From: Planococcus versutus
GTDB taxonomy: Bacteria; Bacillota; Bacilli; Bacillales_A; Planococcaceae
Length of the DNA stretch: 64,000 bases
Direction of reading: 5' to 3'
NCBI RefSeq assembly: GCF_001186155.3
Contig: NZ_CP016540.2
Location: 2,954,001-3,018,000, forward strand
Part shown: positions 43,915 through 53,063 of the stretch, one piece after another
Position numbering within the stretch: the stretch's first letter is position 1
How the letters are laid out: every line of letters begins with the position of its first letter
Position numbers and translations under genes: made by a program
The notes under the pieces: model-generated
What the model was told of the DNA's origin: nothing
Seen by the model: the letters and a program-made list of their open reading frames with translations, nothing else
The model's database searches: none

Positions 43915-43951
43915 ATGGTAGAATAGAAACAGGTAAGAAAGGATGAAATAA

Positions 43952-44905
43952 ATGACGAAATCCACTAAATTTAAAGTAGCTGTCGTCCAAGCCGGCTCTG
44001 AAATCATGGACAAAGAAAAAGGCGTTGCCAAAACAGTCTGCTTGATTCAAGAAGCTGCTACGCAACAAGCTAGCATTATCGTCTTTCCAGAAGCGTTTAT
44101 TCCGGCTTACCCGCGTGGTATGTCATTTGGTGCAGTCGTTGGCAGCCGGGACTCGGAAGGCCGTAAAGATTTCCGGCAGTATTGGGACAACTCGATCACA
44201 GCACCCGGTCCTGAAACACAAGCAATTGGCAAAGCAGCGAAGCAAGCGGGAGCTTACGTCGTAATCGGTGTCATCGAAAAAGACTCGACCGGTAGTCAAG
44301 GCACCTTGTATTGCACGGTCTTGTTTTTCGGACCTGATGGCGAATTGCTGGGCAAGCACCGTAAGTTAAAACCGACCGGATCCGAGCGTCTCATTTGGGG
44401 ACAAGGCGATGGCAGCACATTGCCAGTTTTCGAGACGCCTTACGGACGACTTGGCGCGTTAATTTGTTGGGAAAACTACATGCCGCTCGCGCGTGCCGCG
44501 ATGTATGACAAAGGGATCCAGATTTACGTCATGCCAACCGCCGATGGACGAGATACGTGGACGTCAACGGTTCGACATGTAGCGGCAGAAGGTCGCTGTT
44601 TCGTATTGTCGTGCAATCAGTATTCAACAAAATCGATGTACCCGGAAGCTATTTCGTCACGGGCTGAATTTCAAGAGTTGCCAGAGGAAATGTCTCGCGG
44701 CGGAAGTTGCATCGCAGGACCTTTAGGCGAGTTGATTGTCGAACCAGTGTACGGGGAAGAAACCATTCTCTACGCCGAACTCGATTTAGACCAAATCGTC
44801 GAAGGTCAATTCGACTTTGACGTAGCGGGACACTACGCTAGACCCGATATTTTCCAGTTGACGGTCAATGAGAAAGCGCAGAAAAACGTGGTGTGGGGCA
44901 ACTGA
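43952..44905 (+). CDS. Nitrilase
   Basis: 317 aa carbon-nitrogen hydrolase. Catalytic triad E47 (VFPEAFIPAYPRG), K138 (HRKLKPTGSE) and C172 (LICWENYMPL). The PAYPRG and CWENYMPLAR wording matches true nitrilases (nitrile to acid and ammonia) rather than amidases. AAAGGATG precedes the ATG. The divergent hydroxyacid dehydrogenase suggests use of hydroxynitriles or hydroxyacids, which is inference. Confidence 0.92.
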   Translation: MTKSTKFKVAVVQAGSEIMDKEKGVAKTVCLIQEAATQQASIIVFPEAFIPAYPRGMSFGAVVGSRDSEGRKDFRQYWDNSITAPGPETQAIGKAAKQAGAYVVIGVIEKDSTGSQGTLYCTVLFFGPDGELLGKHRKLKPTGSERLIWGQGDGSTLPVFETPYGRLGALICWENYMPLARAAMYDKGIQIYVMPTADGRDTWTSTVRHVAAEGRCFVLSCNQYSTKSMYPEAISSRAEFQELPEEMSRGGSCIAGPLGELIVEPVYGEETILYAELDLDQIVEGQFDFDVAGHYARPDIFQLTVNEKAQKNVVWGN

Positions 44906-44972
44906 TCATCCTTTCCTTTTCTAGTGAAAGCATCATCTAAGTAAACGGATGAGCTATCGTTTAATCCATCAC

Positions 44973-45017
44973 AAAAAAGCACAACCAGAACGGATTACCG
45001 TTTTGGCTGTGCTTTTT
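44973..45017. terminator. Bidirectional terminator
   Basis: AAAAAGCACA-CCAGAACGG/CCGTTTTGG-TGTGCTTTTT stem between nitrilase and gpx. Confidence 0.87.
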
Positions 45018-45022
45018 ACTTT

Positions 45023-45559
45023 TCACTGATTGTCAGCTAGCAACTGCTCAATGATGGTCTCGATTTGTGCTGGCTCTACAGTTGGCGCAAATCGGTGAAC
45101 GACGTTTCCTTTACGATCGACCAGGAATTTGGTGAAATTCCACTGGATATCAGAGCTTTCTACCATATCGCGGTCTTCTCTTTGCAAAACACCTGCTTTA
45201 TCAAACTTTTCATCCGCTGGAGCTTGACTACGCAAGTACTGATAAAGAGGATGTGCTGCTTCTCCGTTTACTTCTGTTTTTTGAGCAATTGGAAAACTAA
45301 CATCGAAATTCGCTGTACAGAACTCCATTATTTCTTCGTCAGTTCCTGGTTCTTGTCCACCAAACTGGTCACACGGAAAGCCGATGATTTCAAACCCTTG
45401 TTCTTTATAGGTTTTATAAAGCGTTTCTAATTCTTCGTATTGAGGCGTTAATCCACATTGACTCGCGGTATTCACGACTAAGACCACTTCATCTTTTACT
45501 GTATTTAGTTGCAGTTCTTCACCGTTTGATAGTTTTGTTGTTAACGCATAGATCGACAT
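45023..45559 (-). CDS. Glutathione peroxidase-like thiol peroxidase
   Basis: 178 aa. Peroxidatic C35 in NTASQCGLTPQY, FPCDQFGGQEPG with a second Cys, and WNFTKFLVDRKG. A Cys (not selenocysteine) GPx; in Firmicutes without glutathione these generally use thioredoxin. Two insertions make it slightly longer than the usual 160. GGAGG precedes ATG 45559. Confidence 0.92.
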   Translation of the reverse strand: MSIYALTTKLSNGEELQLNTVKDEVVLVVNTASQCGLTPQYEELETLYKTYKEQGFEIIGFPCDQFGGQEPGTDEEIMEFCTANFDVSFPIAQKTEVNGEAAHPLYQYLRSQAPADEKFDKAGVLQREDRDMVESSDIQWNFTKFLVDRKGNVVHRFAPTVEPAQIETIIEQLLADNQ

Positions 45560-45714
45560 AAATAGCCTCCTTCTTTATGGGTGTCGAAACATGATGCTTT
45601 TTTCTTCGACAGAACCTCATTTTCTCAGTATACCTCATTAACTGGAGTAACATGCTAAACTCATCTCTTCAACTTATGTTCTACTAAATTATGAACAAAC
45701 AAGTCAAAACCCTT

Positions 45715-46320
45715 CTATTTCGGACGCTCCATCGAAAAAATCTCGCCGATCGCTGCATAATTTGTTCCTGCTAACCGGCTTACAGCATCTAGTCCCTTCG
45801 GATCGATGCGCCCTTTTTCGTAAATAGCTTCGTCAATGTGGAACTGGACAATTTTCCCGATAAACAAATCACTGCCTGGACCGTCTCCACCTAACGCAAC
45901 TGATTCTACTAAGCGGCATTCCATACGGATTTTCGACTCAACAATGCCTGGAACCGATACGATTGAACTCGGCACTTGCGTCAGTCCTACCATTTCGACT
46001 TCACTTTCTGACGGGGGCAAAGAAGCAGCCGTTTCGTTGATGTTCGTTACATTGTCACGGTCTACAATATGCACGACAAACTCCCCGTTGCCATAAATAT
46101 TACGAGCAGTGTCTTTCATGCCACTTGCTGGTCGTTGAATCGCAAGCGACACCATCGGCGGATTGGAAGAAACAATGTTGAAATAGCTAAACGGTGCACC
46201 ATTAACGACTCCTGACGCTGATTGTGTTGTGACAAACGCGATGGGTCGTGGAATAATCGAGCCCACTAATAGTTTGTAATTATCACGTTCCTCGTTTTGT
46301 TCCGGATCAATTGATATCAT
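45715..46320 (-). CDS. Flavin reductase-like, FMN-binding split-barrel protein
   Basis: 201 aa. Opening YKLLVGSIIPRPIAFVTT and NGAPFSYFNIVSSNPPMVSLAI are hallmarks of flavin-reductase-domain proteins that bind FMN and reduce flavin or act on unknown substrates. GGAGTGG precedes the ATG. Single gene; the nearby aromatic-ring dioxygenase may or may not be related. Confidence 0.85.
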   Translation of the reverse strand: MISIDPEQNEERDNYKLLVGSIIPRPIAFVTTQSASGVVNGAPFSYFNIVSSNPPMVSLAIQRPASGMKDTARNIYGNGEFVVHIVDRDNVTNINETAASLPPSESEVEMVGLTQVPSSIVSVPGIVESKIRMECRLVESVALGGDGPGSDLFIGKIVQFHIDEAIYEKGRIDPKGLDAVSRLAGTNYAAIGEIFSMERPK

Positions 46321-46480
46321 GCTTATCCACTCCTTTACTCATGAGATTGATTTATATAAATGAGCTATTTTTTACATATCGCTTTGGGCATAGCCCGTGT
46401 AAGCGCCGATATTAAGCAGTTTATTGGATAGTGAACGATGAATTTTTTCTCTGTTTGAGTAGAAAATTTAAAGATATGTA

Positions 46481-46586
46481 ACAAAATAGCGGAGACTCCC
46501 GCGGGATAGCGAAGTGTCGAAATCCACTCGGACGTATAGTCCGAGTTAGTTCGGCGCAAGCCCGCAGGAAAGCAGAGCTATTTTGT
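46481..46586. repeat. Dispersed GC-rich hairpin repeat, copy 5
   Basis: Perfect outer arms ACAAAATAGC (46481-46490) and GCTATTTTGT (46577-46586). Ends GACTCCCGCGGGATAGC and GCCCGCAGGAAAGC; inner perfect hairpin ACTCGGAC/GTCCGAGT (46526-46546). Same orientation as copy 1. The rest of 46321-46693 is gene-free. Confidence 0.8.
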
Positions 46587-46693
46587 GGAATATCTAGAAA
46601 TATAGAAATAATAAGTCTCACTTATCTAATCTATTTTCTCTTTTTTTACATTTTCTTGTTTGGTTCCAACTAATTCACTAACCATATTCGTGC

Positions 46694-47680
46694 TTACAGA
46701 TACTCTTTTTCGAATGTACGTGTGCTACGGATAGTATCAATTGGACGCACCAATTGTTCAATTTCTTCACGCTTTGGTTCAAAAAATGGCGGCAAGGATA
46801 ATTTTTCTCCAACAGTTTCATAAGGCTCATCGTCCATAAATCCTGGACCGTCGGTTGCCCATTCAAACAAAATGCCTTGTCCTACTCGTGCATACAATGA
46901 TTCGAAGAAAAAACGATCGACATAGCCGGATGTATGGAACCCAAGACTTTGCATCCGGTCGATCCACTCTTGCAATACGTCAGTATCTGCTACACGGAAA
47001 GCCGCGTGGTGAACCGTACCAAAACCTTGACGTCCAGATGGCAACGACGTGTTATGCTCGACAATGACTTGCGCCCCGTTTCCATCTTCTCCTATTTCGA
47101 ACAAATGGAAAGCATCTTCTTTTGCAATTTCGCGCATCAACATCGCACTTTCTAATACTTTTTTCAAGCTGTCAAAATCTGCGATCCGAATATGCACGGG
47201 GCCAAGCCCTGTAATTGCAAACTCCAGTGGCACAGGACCGTTTTGCCACGGTGTGCCGGATGCTACACCTCTGTTGTTTTCGTCTGAAATCAGCATATAT
47301 TGTTGATCATCAAAATCGACGAACGAAATTGTTTTTTTGCCGAATACTTCTTCGATATCTTTATGTGCCACTTGGTATTTATCAAAACGTTTGATCCAGT
47401 AGTTGAGCGCGCTATCCGTTGGCACGCGGAAAACTGTTTTGTAAATTTCGTTTGTTCCGTGCACGCCTTTTTGAATGTTCGGGAAGTCAAAAAACGTCAT
47501 ATCTGTTCCCGCTGACCCTTTATCATCTGCAAAAAATAAATGATACGTTTGAATATCGTCTTGATTCACCGTTTTTTTGACAAGACGCATGCCCAATACA
47601 TACGTAAAAAATTCATAGTTTTTTTCCGCGCTGCTAGTGATGGCTGTTACGTGGTGAATTCCTTTTAATTCGTTCATCAA
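46694..47680 (-). CDS. mhqO: Ring-cleaving VOC dioxygenase (MhqO-like)
   Basis: 328 aa with paired VOC modules. It opens GIHHVTAITSSAEKNYEFFTYVLGMRLVKKTVNQDD. The metal ligands are expected at the H in the N-terminal HHVTAI, at HHAAFRV in the second half, and at a C-terminal Glu (ILFEWATDGPGF). B. subtilis MhqO/MhqA-type enzymes detoxify hydroquinones and catechols. The perfect MhqR-type palindrome just upstream supports that assignment. Confidence 0.88.
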   Translation of the reverse strand: MMNELKGIHHVTAITSSAEKNYEFFTYVLGMRLVKKTVNQDDIQTYHLFFADDKGSAGTDMTFFDFPNIQKGVHGTNEIYKTVFRVPTDSALNYWIKRFDKYQVAHKDIEEVFGKKTISFVDFDDQQYMLISDENNRGVASGTPWQNGPVPLEFAITGLGPVHIRIADFDSLKKVLESAMLMREIAKEDAFHLFEIGEDGNGAQVIVEHNTSLPSGRQGFGTVHHAAFRVADTDVLQEWIDRMQSLGFHTSGYVDRFFFESLYARVGQGILFEWATDGPGFMDDEPYETVGEKLSLPPFFEPKREEIEQLVRPIDTIRSTRTFEKEYL

Positions 47681-47707
47681 ATTCTCTCCTCTTTCTGAAG
47701 GTAATTA

Positions 47708-47727
47708 ATATCTCGAATTCGAGATAT
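47708..47727. promoter_or_regulatory. MhqR-type operator
   Basis: ATATCTCGAATTCGAGATAT, a perfect 20-bp palindrome 28 bp upstream of the mhqO start. A half-site ATTCGAGATA lies at 47806-47815. Confidence 0.8.
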
Positions 47728-47911
47728 ATAAGTAAAAAAATTTAACTGCTCTTTCAGAAAAAATTATGATAGTTTATCAATTTACTTTGAAACAATTTAC
47801 CTTTAATTCGAGATAATAATACCACGTAGTTTTTTTGACGTCGAGCTTTTGATTTACCTCGCCTTTTACAAATTAAAATCTATCATACTAATACTTTCCA
47901 ACTTGTAACCC

Positions 47912-47948
47912 CAAAAAAGGAATGGACATCTTCCTTCCATTCCTTTTG
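47912..47948 (-). terminator. Terminator of the SulP-ArsR operon
   Basis: AAAAGGAATGG/CCATTCCTTTTTT hairpin on the minus strand. Confidence 0.82.
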
Positions 47949-47971
47949 CATATTTCACAAAGTAAAAATTG

Positions 47972-48310
47972 TTATTCTGCTTTGTCTGTGTCATTCAACC
48001 GATCCAGTATCGTAATCGTTTCTGACAACTGATTGTTGAAAATATTCTTAGCCACGTCTAATAATTCAATAATTAACGGATCCCGTAACGAATAGATTAC
48101 GCGGTTTCCTTCTTTACTACCGGTGACAATGTTTTTTGACCTTAAGACGGTTAATTGCTGCGAGACGGCTGAACCTTCACTTTCGGCGAGTTGCTGGATT
48201 TCGTTAACGCTTTTTTTTCCGTCGGCTAAAATTTCTAGAATGCGAATTCGAAGCGGATGTGCTAAGGCTTTGAAAAATTCGGCTTTAAACTGCTGCATGG
48301 CTATATCCAA
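47972..48310 (-). CDS. ArsR-family regulator
   Basis: 112 aa winged helix: FFKALAHPLRIRILEILADGKKSVNEIQQLAESEGSAVSQQLTVLRSKNIV. It has no cysteine, so it is not a classical ArsR/SmtB thiol metal sensor. TTG 48310 is chosen because AGAGAGGAAG is spaced to it; a longer frame from TTG 48352 overlaps the SulP stop. It follows the SulP gene on the same transcript and probably autoregulates it. Confidence 0.85.
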   Translation of the reverse strand: MDIAMQQFKAEFFKALAHPLRIRILEILADGKKSVNEIQQLAESEGSAVSQQLTVLRSKNIVTGSKEGNRVIYSLRDPLIIELLDVAKNIFNNQLSETITILDRLNDTDKAE

Positions 48311-48338
48311 ACTAGTTTTCTTCCTCTCTCTACTTGTT

Positions 48339-50084
48339 TTAAATTTCCTCAATCCGTTTATAATCTAGACCTGCTGACAAAGCGGTACATTCCTTAAAGG
48401 CAAAATGCTGACAGCCTAGACATTTGTTTCGATCAAGTTTTTCTAACGAAAAATCAATGGCTTCGCCTGTATGTTCAAAGAAATGCTCTTCTCCAGCATC
48501 GTCATACAAGCCCGTTTTTTTCATGACACTGAGCGGATGTGGTTTCATTCCAGAAAATATAACAGTACCGTGTTTTGAAAAGTCTGTAATGATATTTGAT
48601 AAATACGCTTCACCTGTTGTATCCATGAAAGGCACTTTCCCCATTCTCAGCAACAAGATATTCGGTTTGTAATGAATGGTTCGCATAATCGATTGCTCGA
48701 AGGTTTGAGCAGAACCAAAAAACAACGGTCCTTCTACGTTAAAGATACTGATTTGTGGACAGTCGCGGCTATTGGTTACACGGTGAGTAGCCATTCGTTC
48801 ATCTTTATCGTCTGGGTCTGGCAATGCTTTTGCGATGACCAGTTGCTCGCTCATTTGTTTGGCGAACAAAATAACCGCAGCGATTAACCCAACTTGGACG
48901 GCTACCGTCAGGCTAACAAAAACCGTTAATAAAAAAGTAATGAGTAACACAAGTGAATCGGCTGTCTTTGTTTTTACTAACGAGACAAACACATGCCGCT
49001 CACTCATATTCCAAGCAACAATCATTAACACAGGCGCCATGCTCGCTAGTGGAATTGCGGATGCATAAGGAGCGAAAAGAAGGAGCACCAATAACACAAC
49101 CACTCCGTGAATGATTCCTGAAAAAGGAGAAACGGCTCCATTTTTTATATTGGTCGCCGTTCTCGCAATCGCACCCGTAGCTGGAATTCCGCCAAATAAT
49201 GGCGTCACCATGTTCGCAATTCCTTGTCCAATTAGCTCTCTATTGCTATTGTGCTTACTGCCCGTCATGCCATCCGCAACAACGGCAGACAATAACGATT
49301 CAATTCCACCGAGCATCGCAATGACAAAAGCGGGACCAATCAACAGTTGAATCTGTTCAAACGTGATTTCAGGAAGATGAAATGCTGGCAGCTTATTTGA
49401 GATTTCACCAAATGCTGAACCAATCGTTGCAACTTCACTTGGAAAAAAGACAGTCGCAAAAATTGTCGAAACCAATAAGCCGATTAAAGGTCCTGGCACT
49501 TTTGGCAAAATTTTTGGCGTCAGCATCACAGCAATCAGACAAACTACAGCGGTTAACACACTATACACATTAATCGTATCGATGCGAAGTAAAATTTCTT
49601 TCACATTCATAAAGAACGATTCGTGCTTTTCCACACCGCTCAATCCTAAAAAATTGGCAATTTGTCCAACAAAAATGAGAATGGCAATCCCCGAAGTAAA
49701 GCCGATTGTCACTGGTCGTGGAATGTATTTTATTAGCGATCCCAGTTTGAAGATTCCCATTAAAACGAGCATAATTCCCGCTAAAAATCCTGCCAACAAT
49801 AAGCTCTCGTATCCGTAAGTAAGTACAATAGCAAACAAGATTGGAATAAACGCTCCCGTTGGACCTCCAATTTGAAATTTTGACCCACCAACTATCGAAA
49901 TCAAAATACCTGCAATAATGGTCGTATAAATTCCATACTCGGGATCTACACCCGAAGCAATCGCGAAAGCCATGCCTAATGGAATCGCGATCACTCCAAC
50001 TACGATGCCCGATAACAAATCTTTTTTAAAGCTTTGGAATGAGTAGCCAGCATATCTTCCCGTGAAAATCGACTTCTTTTCCAT
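48339..50084 (-). CDS. SulP-family anion transporter with STAS domain
   Basis: 581 aa. Residues 1-400 are the SulP membrane core (GIVVGVIAIPLGMAFAIASGVDPEYGIYT, QIGGPTGAFIPI), and 440-550 a STAS domain (VEGPLFFGSAQTFEQ...PFMDTTGEAYL). The tail after residue 550 is Cys-rich (KCLGCQHFAFKECTAL), unusual for SulP proteins. Transports sulphate, bicarbonate or another anion; not decidable. AAGAAGG precedes the ATG. First gene of an operon with ArsR. Confidence 0.88.
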   Translation of the reverse strand: MEKKSIFTGRYAGYSFQSFKKDLLSGIVVGVIAIPLGMAFAIASGVDPEYGIYTTIIAGILISIVGGSKFQIGGPTGAFIPILFAIVLTYGYESLLLAGFLAGIMLVLMGIFKLGSLIKYIPRPVTIGFTSGIAILIFVGQIANFLGLSGVEKHESFFMNVKEILLRIDTINVYSVLTAVVCLIAVMLTPKILPKVPGPLIGLLVSTIFATVFFPSEVATIGSAFGEISNKLPAFHLPEITFEQIQLLIGPAFVIAMLGGIESLLSAVVADGMTGSKHNSNRELIGQGIANMVTPLFGGIPATGAIARTATNIKNGAVSPFSGIIHGVVVLLVLLLFAPYASAIPLASMAPVLMIVAWNMSERHVFVSLVKTKTADSLVLLITFLLTVFVSLTVAVQVGLIAAVILFAKQMSEQLVIAKALPDPDDKDERMATHRVTNSRDCPQISIFNVEGPLFFGSAQTFEQSIMRTIHYKPNILLLRMGKVPFMDTTGEAYLSNIITDFSKHGTVIFSGMKPHPLSVMKKTGLYDDAGEEHFFEHTGEAIDFSLEKLDRNKCLGCQHFAFKECTALSAGLDYKRIEEI

Positions 50085-50300
50085 ACTAGGACCTTCTTTA
50101 TATTTTATAGTATATCTGGTTATTTGAATATATTATAATACAAACATATACCCTATAAAAATAATTGTCAAATAGTCTATAAAGTATTTGGTTGCTAAAA
50201 GACGCGATTTCCTCTCTTGTACTAAATTAGATAAGTAGTTTGGAGTGCAAGCGTTCGACTCGACTGAAGCGGAAAGTAATTCGTTTAGTAGGAACAATAA
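50085..50300. other. Intergenic region with a repeat remnant
   Basis: AT-rich promoter region of SulP. At 50238-50277 fragments GGAGTGCAAGCG...GACTC and GAAGCGGAAAG look like the two ends of the dispersed hairpin repeat with the middle deleted. Confidence 0.4.
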
Positions 50301-50345
50301 AAAGACCGTTCCAGCGTCATCTTCATGACGGTCTAGGACGGTCTC
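50301..50345 (-). terminator. Terminator of the FMN reductase gene
   Basis: AGACCGT/ACGGTCT outer and GCGTCAT/ATGACG inner stems; T-run on the minus strand. Confidence 0.75.
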
Positions 50346-50364
50346 TTATTTCAATTTAATTTGT

Positions 50365-50928
50365 TTATTTATCCCGAAGTGGCTCAAAAGCATTACTCCA
50401 TGCATTCACTTGGTCAAGTAAAGTCATCACTGACTTTTCATGAAGATCTGCCGGCTTAAACTCGCTCATTTTCACGAAATCAGTAAATAGTGACATGGCA
50501 GGATGTGTTCTGACAGTCGCGATTTGAAGTTCTGCTAAAATGACCCGCAATGCTTCAGCTGCGCGAACACCACCCGATGAACCGTAACTGACAATTCCTG
50601 CTGCTTTGTTGTTCCACTCTGGATACAAATAATCAATGGCATTTTTCAAGGCTGACGTTACACCATGGTTGTATTCTGGGCAAATAAACACATAGCCATC
50701 CAGTTCGTTGATTTTTTTAGACCACGGAATAGCTTCAGGAGTCTTATAGTCTTGACTGTAAGCTGCTGAAATTGGTTCTGCGTACATGGGTAAATTGAAT
50801 TCAGCCAAATCCACTACTTCGTAATCAGCGTCTCCACGCTTATCAGCAATGTCTTTCACCCACTGAGCAACTTGCAAGCTATTACGTCCTGGTCGTGTAC
50901 TGCCTGTAATAATCCCGATCTTTGTCAT
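50365..50928 (-). CDS. NAD(P)H-dependent FMN reductase
   Basis: 187 aa flavodoxin-fold reductase. GIITGSTRPGRNSLQVAQW is the FMN phosphate loop, CPEYNHGVTSALKNAIDYLYPEWNNKAAGIVSYGSSGG the flavin-contact region. Relatives reduce azo dyes, chromate or quinones. ATG 50928 follows AGGAGG; an upstream in-frame start is too close to it. Confidence 0.88.
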   Translation of the reverse strand: MTKIGIITGSTRPGRNSLQVAQWVKDIADKRGDADYEVVDLAEFNLPMYAEPISAAYSQDYKTPEAIPWSKKINELDGYVFICPEYNHGVTSALKNAIDYLYPEWNNKAAGIVSYGSSGGVRAAEALRVILAELQIATVRTHPAMSLFTDFVKMSEFKPADLHEKSVMTLLDQVNAWSNAFEPLRDK

Positions 50929-51173
50929 GAATGAGTTCCTCCTCAAATTGTGGTGCGGTCTTAGCTCTACGAACCTTCACTCCTTGATGTCTCTTAATCA
51001 TAAAGGAAATAAGATTCGATTTCAAATATAATGTCAGAATATTCTTTTTAAAAACGTGAGTTTAGGTCACTATTGTATATTTGCTTTAAAATCTTATGTA
51101 TTAGTAAATGCTCCTCTGTCTTATACTGCATAAAGGATGTTTTCATTTTGTTGGTGCTGAACAAAAAAATCTC

Positions 51174-51197
51174 AAAAAAAAAACGCATGAAGCGTTT
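51174..51197 (-). terminator. Terminator of the opuA operon
   Basis: AAACGC/GCGTTT hairpin followed by ten Ts on the minus strand. Confidence 0.75.
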
Positions 51198-51222
51198 CTC
51201 TTTTAAGGATTAGTTCCCTCTA

Positions 51223-52137
51223 TTATTCAGCTGATGTTAAATCTTCAATCGAATCAATGTCCATATATTCTGGAACAACAAATCCAATTTTTGCGCCTTC
51301 TAAGTTTACGCCAAGATCGACTAAATCGTCACCATACGTTTCAAGCTGACTAGCGTGAGTTCCAGGCAACCACGCTGCTACCATAGCATCTGCTTGTCCC
51401 TCAGAAACTGCCTGCCACATTACAGCGTTATCAAGCGGTGTTAACGTTACGTCAAAACCTTGGTTTTCTAAAACTTTTCCAACAACATTTGTAGAAGCTA
51501 CTTCTGTGTCCCACTCAACATATGCTAATGTGATTTCTGTGCCATCTACTTCTTCTGTACCATCTGTCCATACTGCAACTCTATCGGCATTATCTTCTAC
51601 CCAAGCAGCAGTTGCTTCTTCAACATCTGCACCATCTGAAACTTCAAGCATGATGCTTTCAATATCAGCAGACTCCCATTCAAATTGGTCAATAATTTTG
51701 TACGCTTCTGGTTTTTCTTCTTCCAACCCTTTACGAGCCATTGTTTTAATGGTTTCAGCATCTCCGAATACACCTTTTGGATCTTCCAAGTACTTCAAAT
51801 CATACTTTTGGAACTTCCAATGCGGACTCCAGCCTGTAACGATAATAGGTTCTTCGTTATCAATCGCTTCACCTAAAGCTGTTGCCATTGCACCACTTGA
51901 AGAAGTAACAATTTCCCAGCCTTCAAGATTTTCGTACTCTTCTGTTGCTGCTTCAGATGCAGCAACTACACCTGCACCTGGTTCAATGCCTGTAATTTTG
52001 TAACCCATTTCTTCACCGTAATTTACTTCTCCATTCGTATCTTCTGAGCTTTCTTCTTCAGTTCCACATGCTGCGATAACTAGTGTAGGTGCGATAACAA
52101 ACATAAGTCCTAAGTGTTTCCATTTTTTATTGAACAT
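51223..52137 (-). CDS. opuAC: Glycine betaine ABC transporter substrate-binding lipoprotein
   Basis: 304 aa. Signal peptide with lipobox VIAAC near residue 23, then an acidic linker. The type II binding-protein fold has Trp-rich ligand segments (ENLEGWEIVTSSSGAM, VTGWSPHWKFQKYDLKYLEDP, DNAVMWQAVSEGQADAMVAAWLPGTH), as expected for a quaternary-amine cage. Last gene of opuAA-opuAB-opuAC. Confidence 0.92.
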   Translation of the reverse strand: MFNKKWKHLGLMFVIAPTLVIAACGTEEESSEDTNGEVNYGEEMGYKITGIEPGAGVVAASEAATEEYENLEGWEIVTSSSGAMATALGEAIDNEEPIIVTGWSPHWKFQKYDLKYLEDPKGVFGDAETIKTMARKGLEEEKPEAYKIIDQFEWESADIESIMLEVSDGADVEEATAAWVEDNADRVAVWTDGTEEVDGTEITLAYVEWDTEVASTNVVGKVLENQGFDVTLTPLDNAVMWQAVSEGQADAMVAAWLPGTHASQLETYGDDLVDLGVNLEGAKIGFVVPEYMDIDSIEDLTSAE

Positions 52138-52202
52138 TATAAATCGATCTCCTTTTTCTTTGTATTTTAGTTGGTTCTATTTTATCTAGAAAGTTTGCTA
52201 TG

Positions 52203-53063
52203 TTAGCTTTCTACTCTCTCTTTTCCTGTGACACTTTGCGTAAATCGATCGATGATGATTGCCAAAATAACAATCCCGAGACCTGCAACAAATCCTGTTC
52301 CTACATCAGAACGTTGCAAGGAAGATAGCACTTCTCTGCCAAGACCCGGTGCACCAATCATCGATGCAATAACGACCATAGACAATGACAGCATAACGGT
52401 TTGGTTAATACCTGCCATAATGGTCGCTTTTGCCATCGGAAGCTCGACTTTAAAAAGCTTTTGCATACCGGTACTTCCAAATGCCTCAGAAGCTTCCACT
52501 AATTCTTTCGATACTTGTCGTATTCCCAGGTTCGTAAAACGAACCGTGGGTGGAGTGGCAAAAATCAATGATGCAAAAATACCAGGAACCATTCCGATGC
52601 TGAAAAAAGCAACAGCTGGAATCAAGTAAACAAAAGCCGGCATAGTTTGCATAAAGTCGAGAACCGGGGTAATGGTGTTTTCTGCGATTTTGCTTTTCGA
52701 CATTAAAATCCCAATTGGAACTCCTATTGCAATTGACAACAAACTAGCGACTAGAACCAATGTAAACGACAGCATCAATTCTTCCCATAAGCCTTGATTC
52801 CAGACGAGCAATAGCCCCAGAAGAGAAAATATAGCCAACCCAAATCGTTTGCCGCTGATGAAGAATGCCAGAACAGCGACGATGAAGATGACGACTAGTG
52901 GCGGGACTGCTGCGAGTAAGTCAGCAAAATCTTCTAAGCCATCTCCAAATTCATTTTTTAATGGATCAAATAAAAATGCAAATGTATCAGATATCCAATC
53001 CGTAAAATCCGAAACAAACGGAGCCAATGGAATTTCCGGTATTTTATCCATTAAATTAAGCAT
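52203..53063 (-). CDS. opuAB: Glycine betaine ABC transporter permease
   Basis: 286 aa permease with about seven helices. It opens with an amphipathic segment (IPEIPLAPFVSDFTDWISD). The core is PVLDFMQTMPAFVYLIPAVAFFSIGMVPGIFASLIFATPPTVRFTNLGIRQVSKELVEASEAFGST, the binding-protein-dependent transport signature. ATG 53063 overlaps the opuAA stop region by 8 bp, with GAGGTGA upstream inside opuAA. Confidence 0.93.
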   Translation of the reverse strand: MLNLMDKIPEIPLAPFVSDFTDWISDTFAFLFDPLKNEFGDGLEDFADLLAAVPPLVVIFIVAVLAFFISGKRFGLAIFSLLGLLLVWNQGLWEELMLSFTLVLVASLLSIAIGVPIGILMSKSKIAENTITPVLDFMQTMPAFVYLIPAVAFFSIGMVPGIFASLIFATPPTVRFTNLGIRQVSKELVEASEAFGSTGMQKLFKVELPMAKATIMAGINQTVMLSLSMVVIASMIGAPGLGREVLSSLQRSDVGTGFVAGLGIVILAIIIDRFTQSVTGKERVES

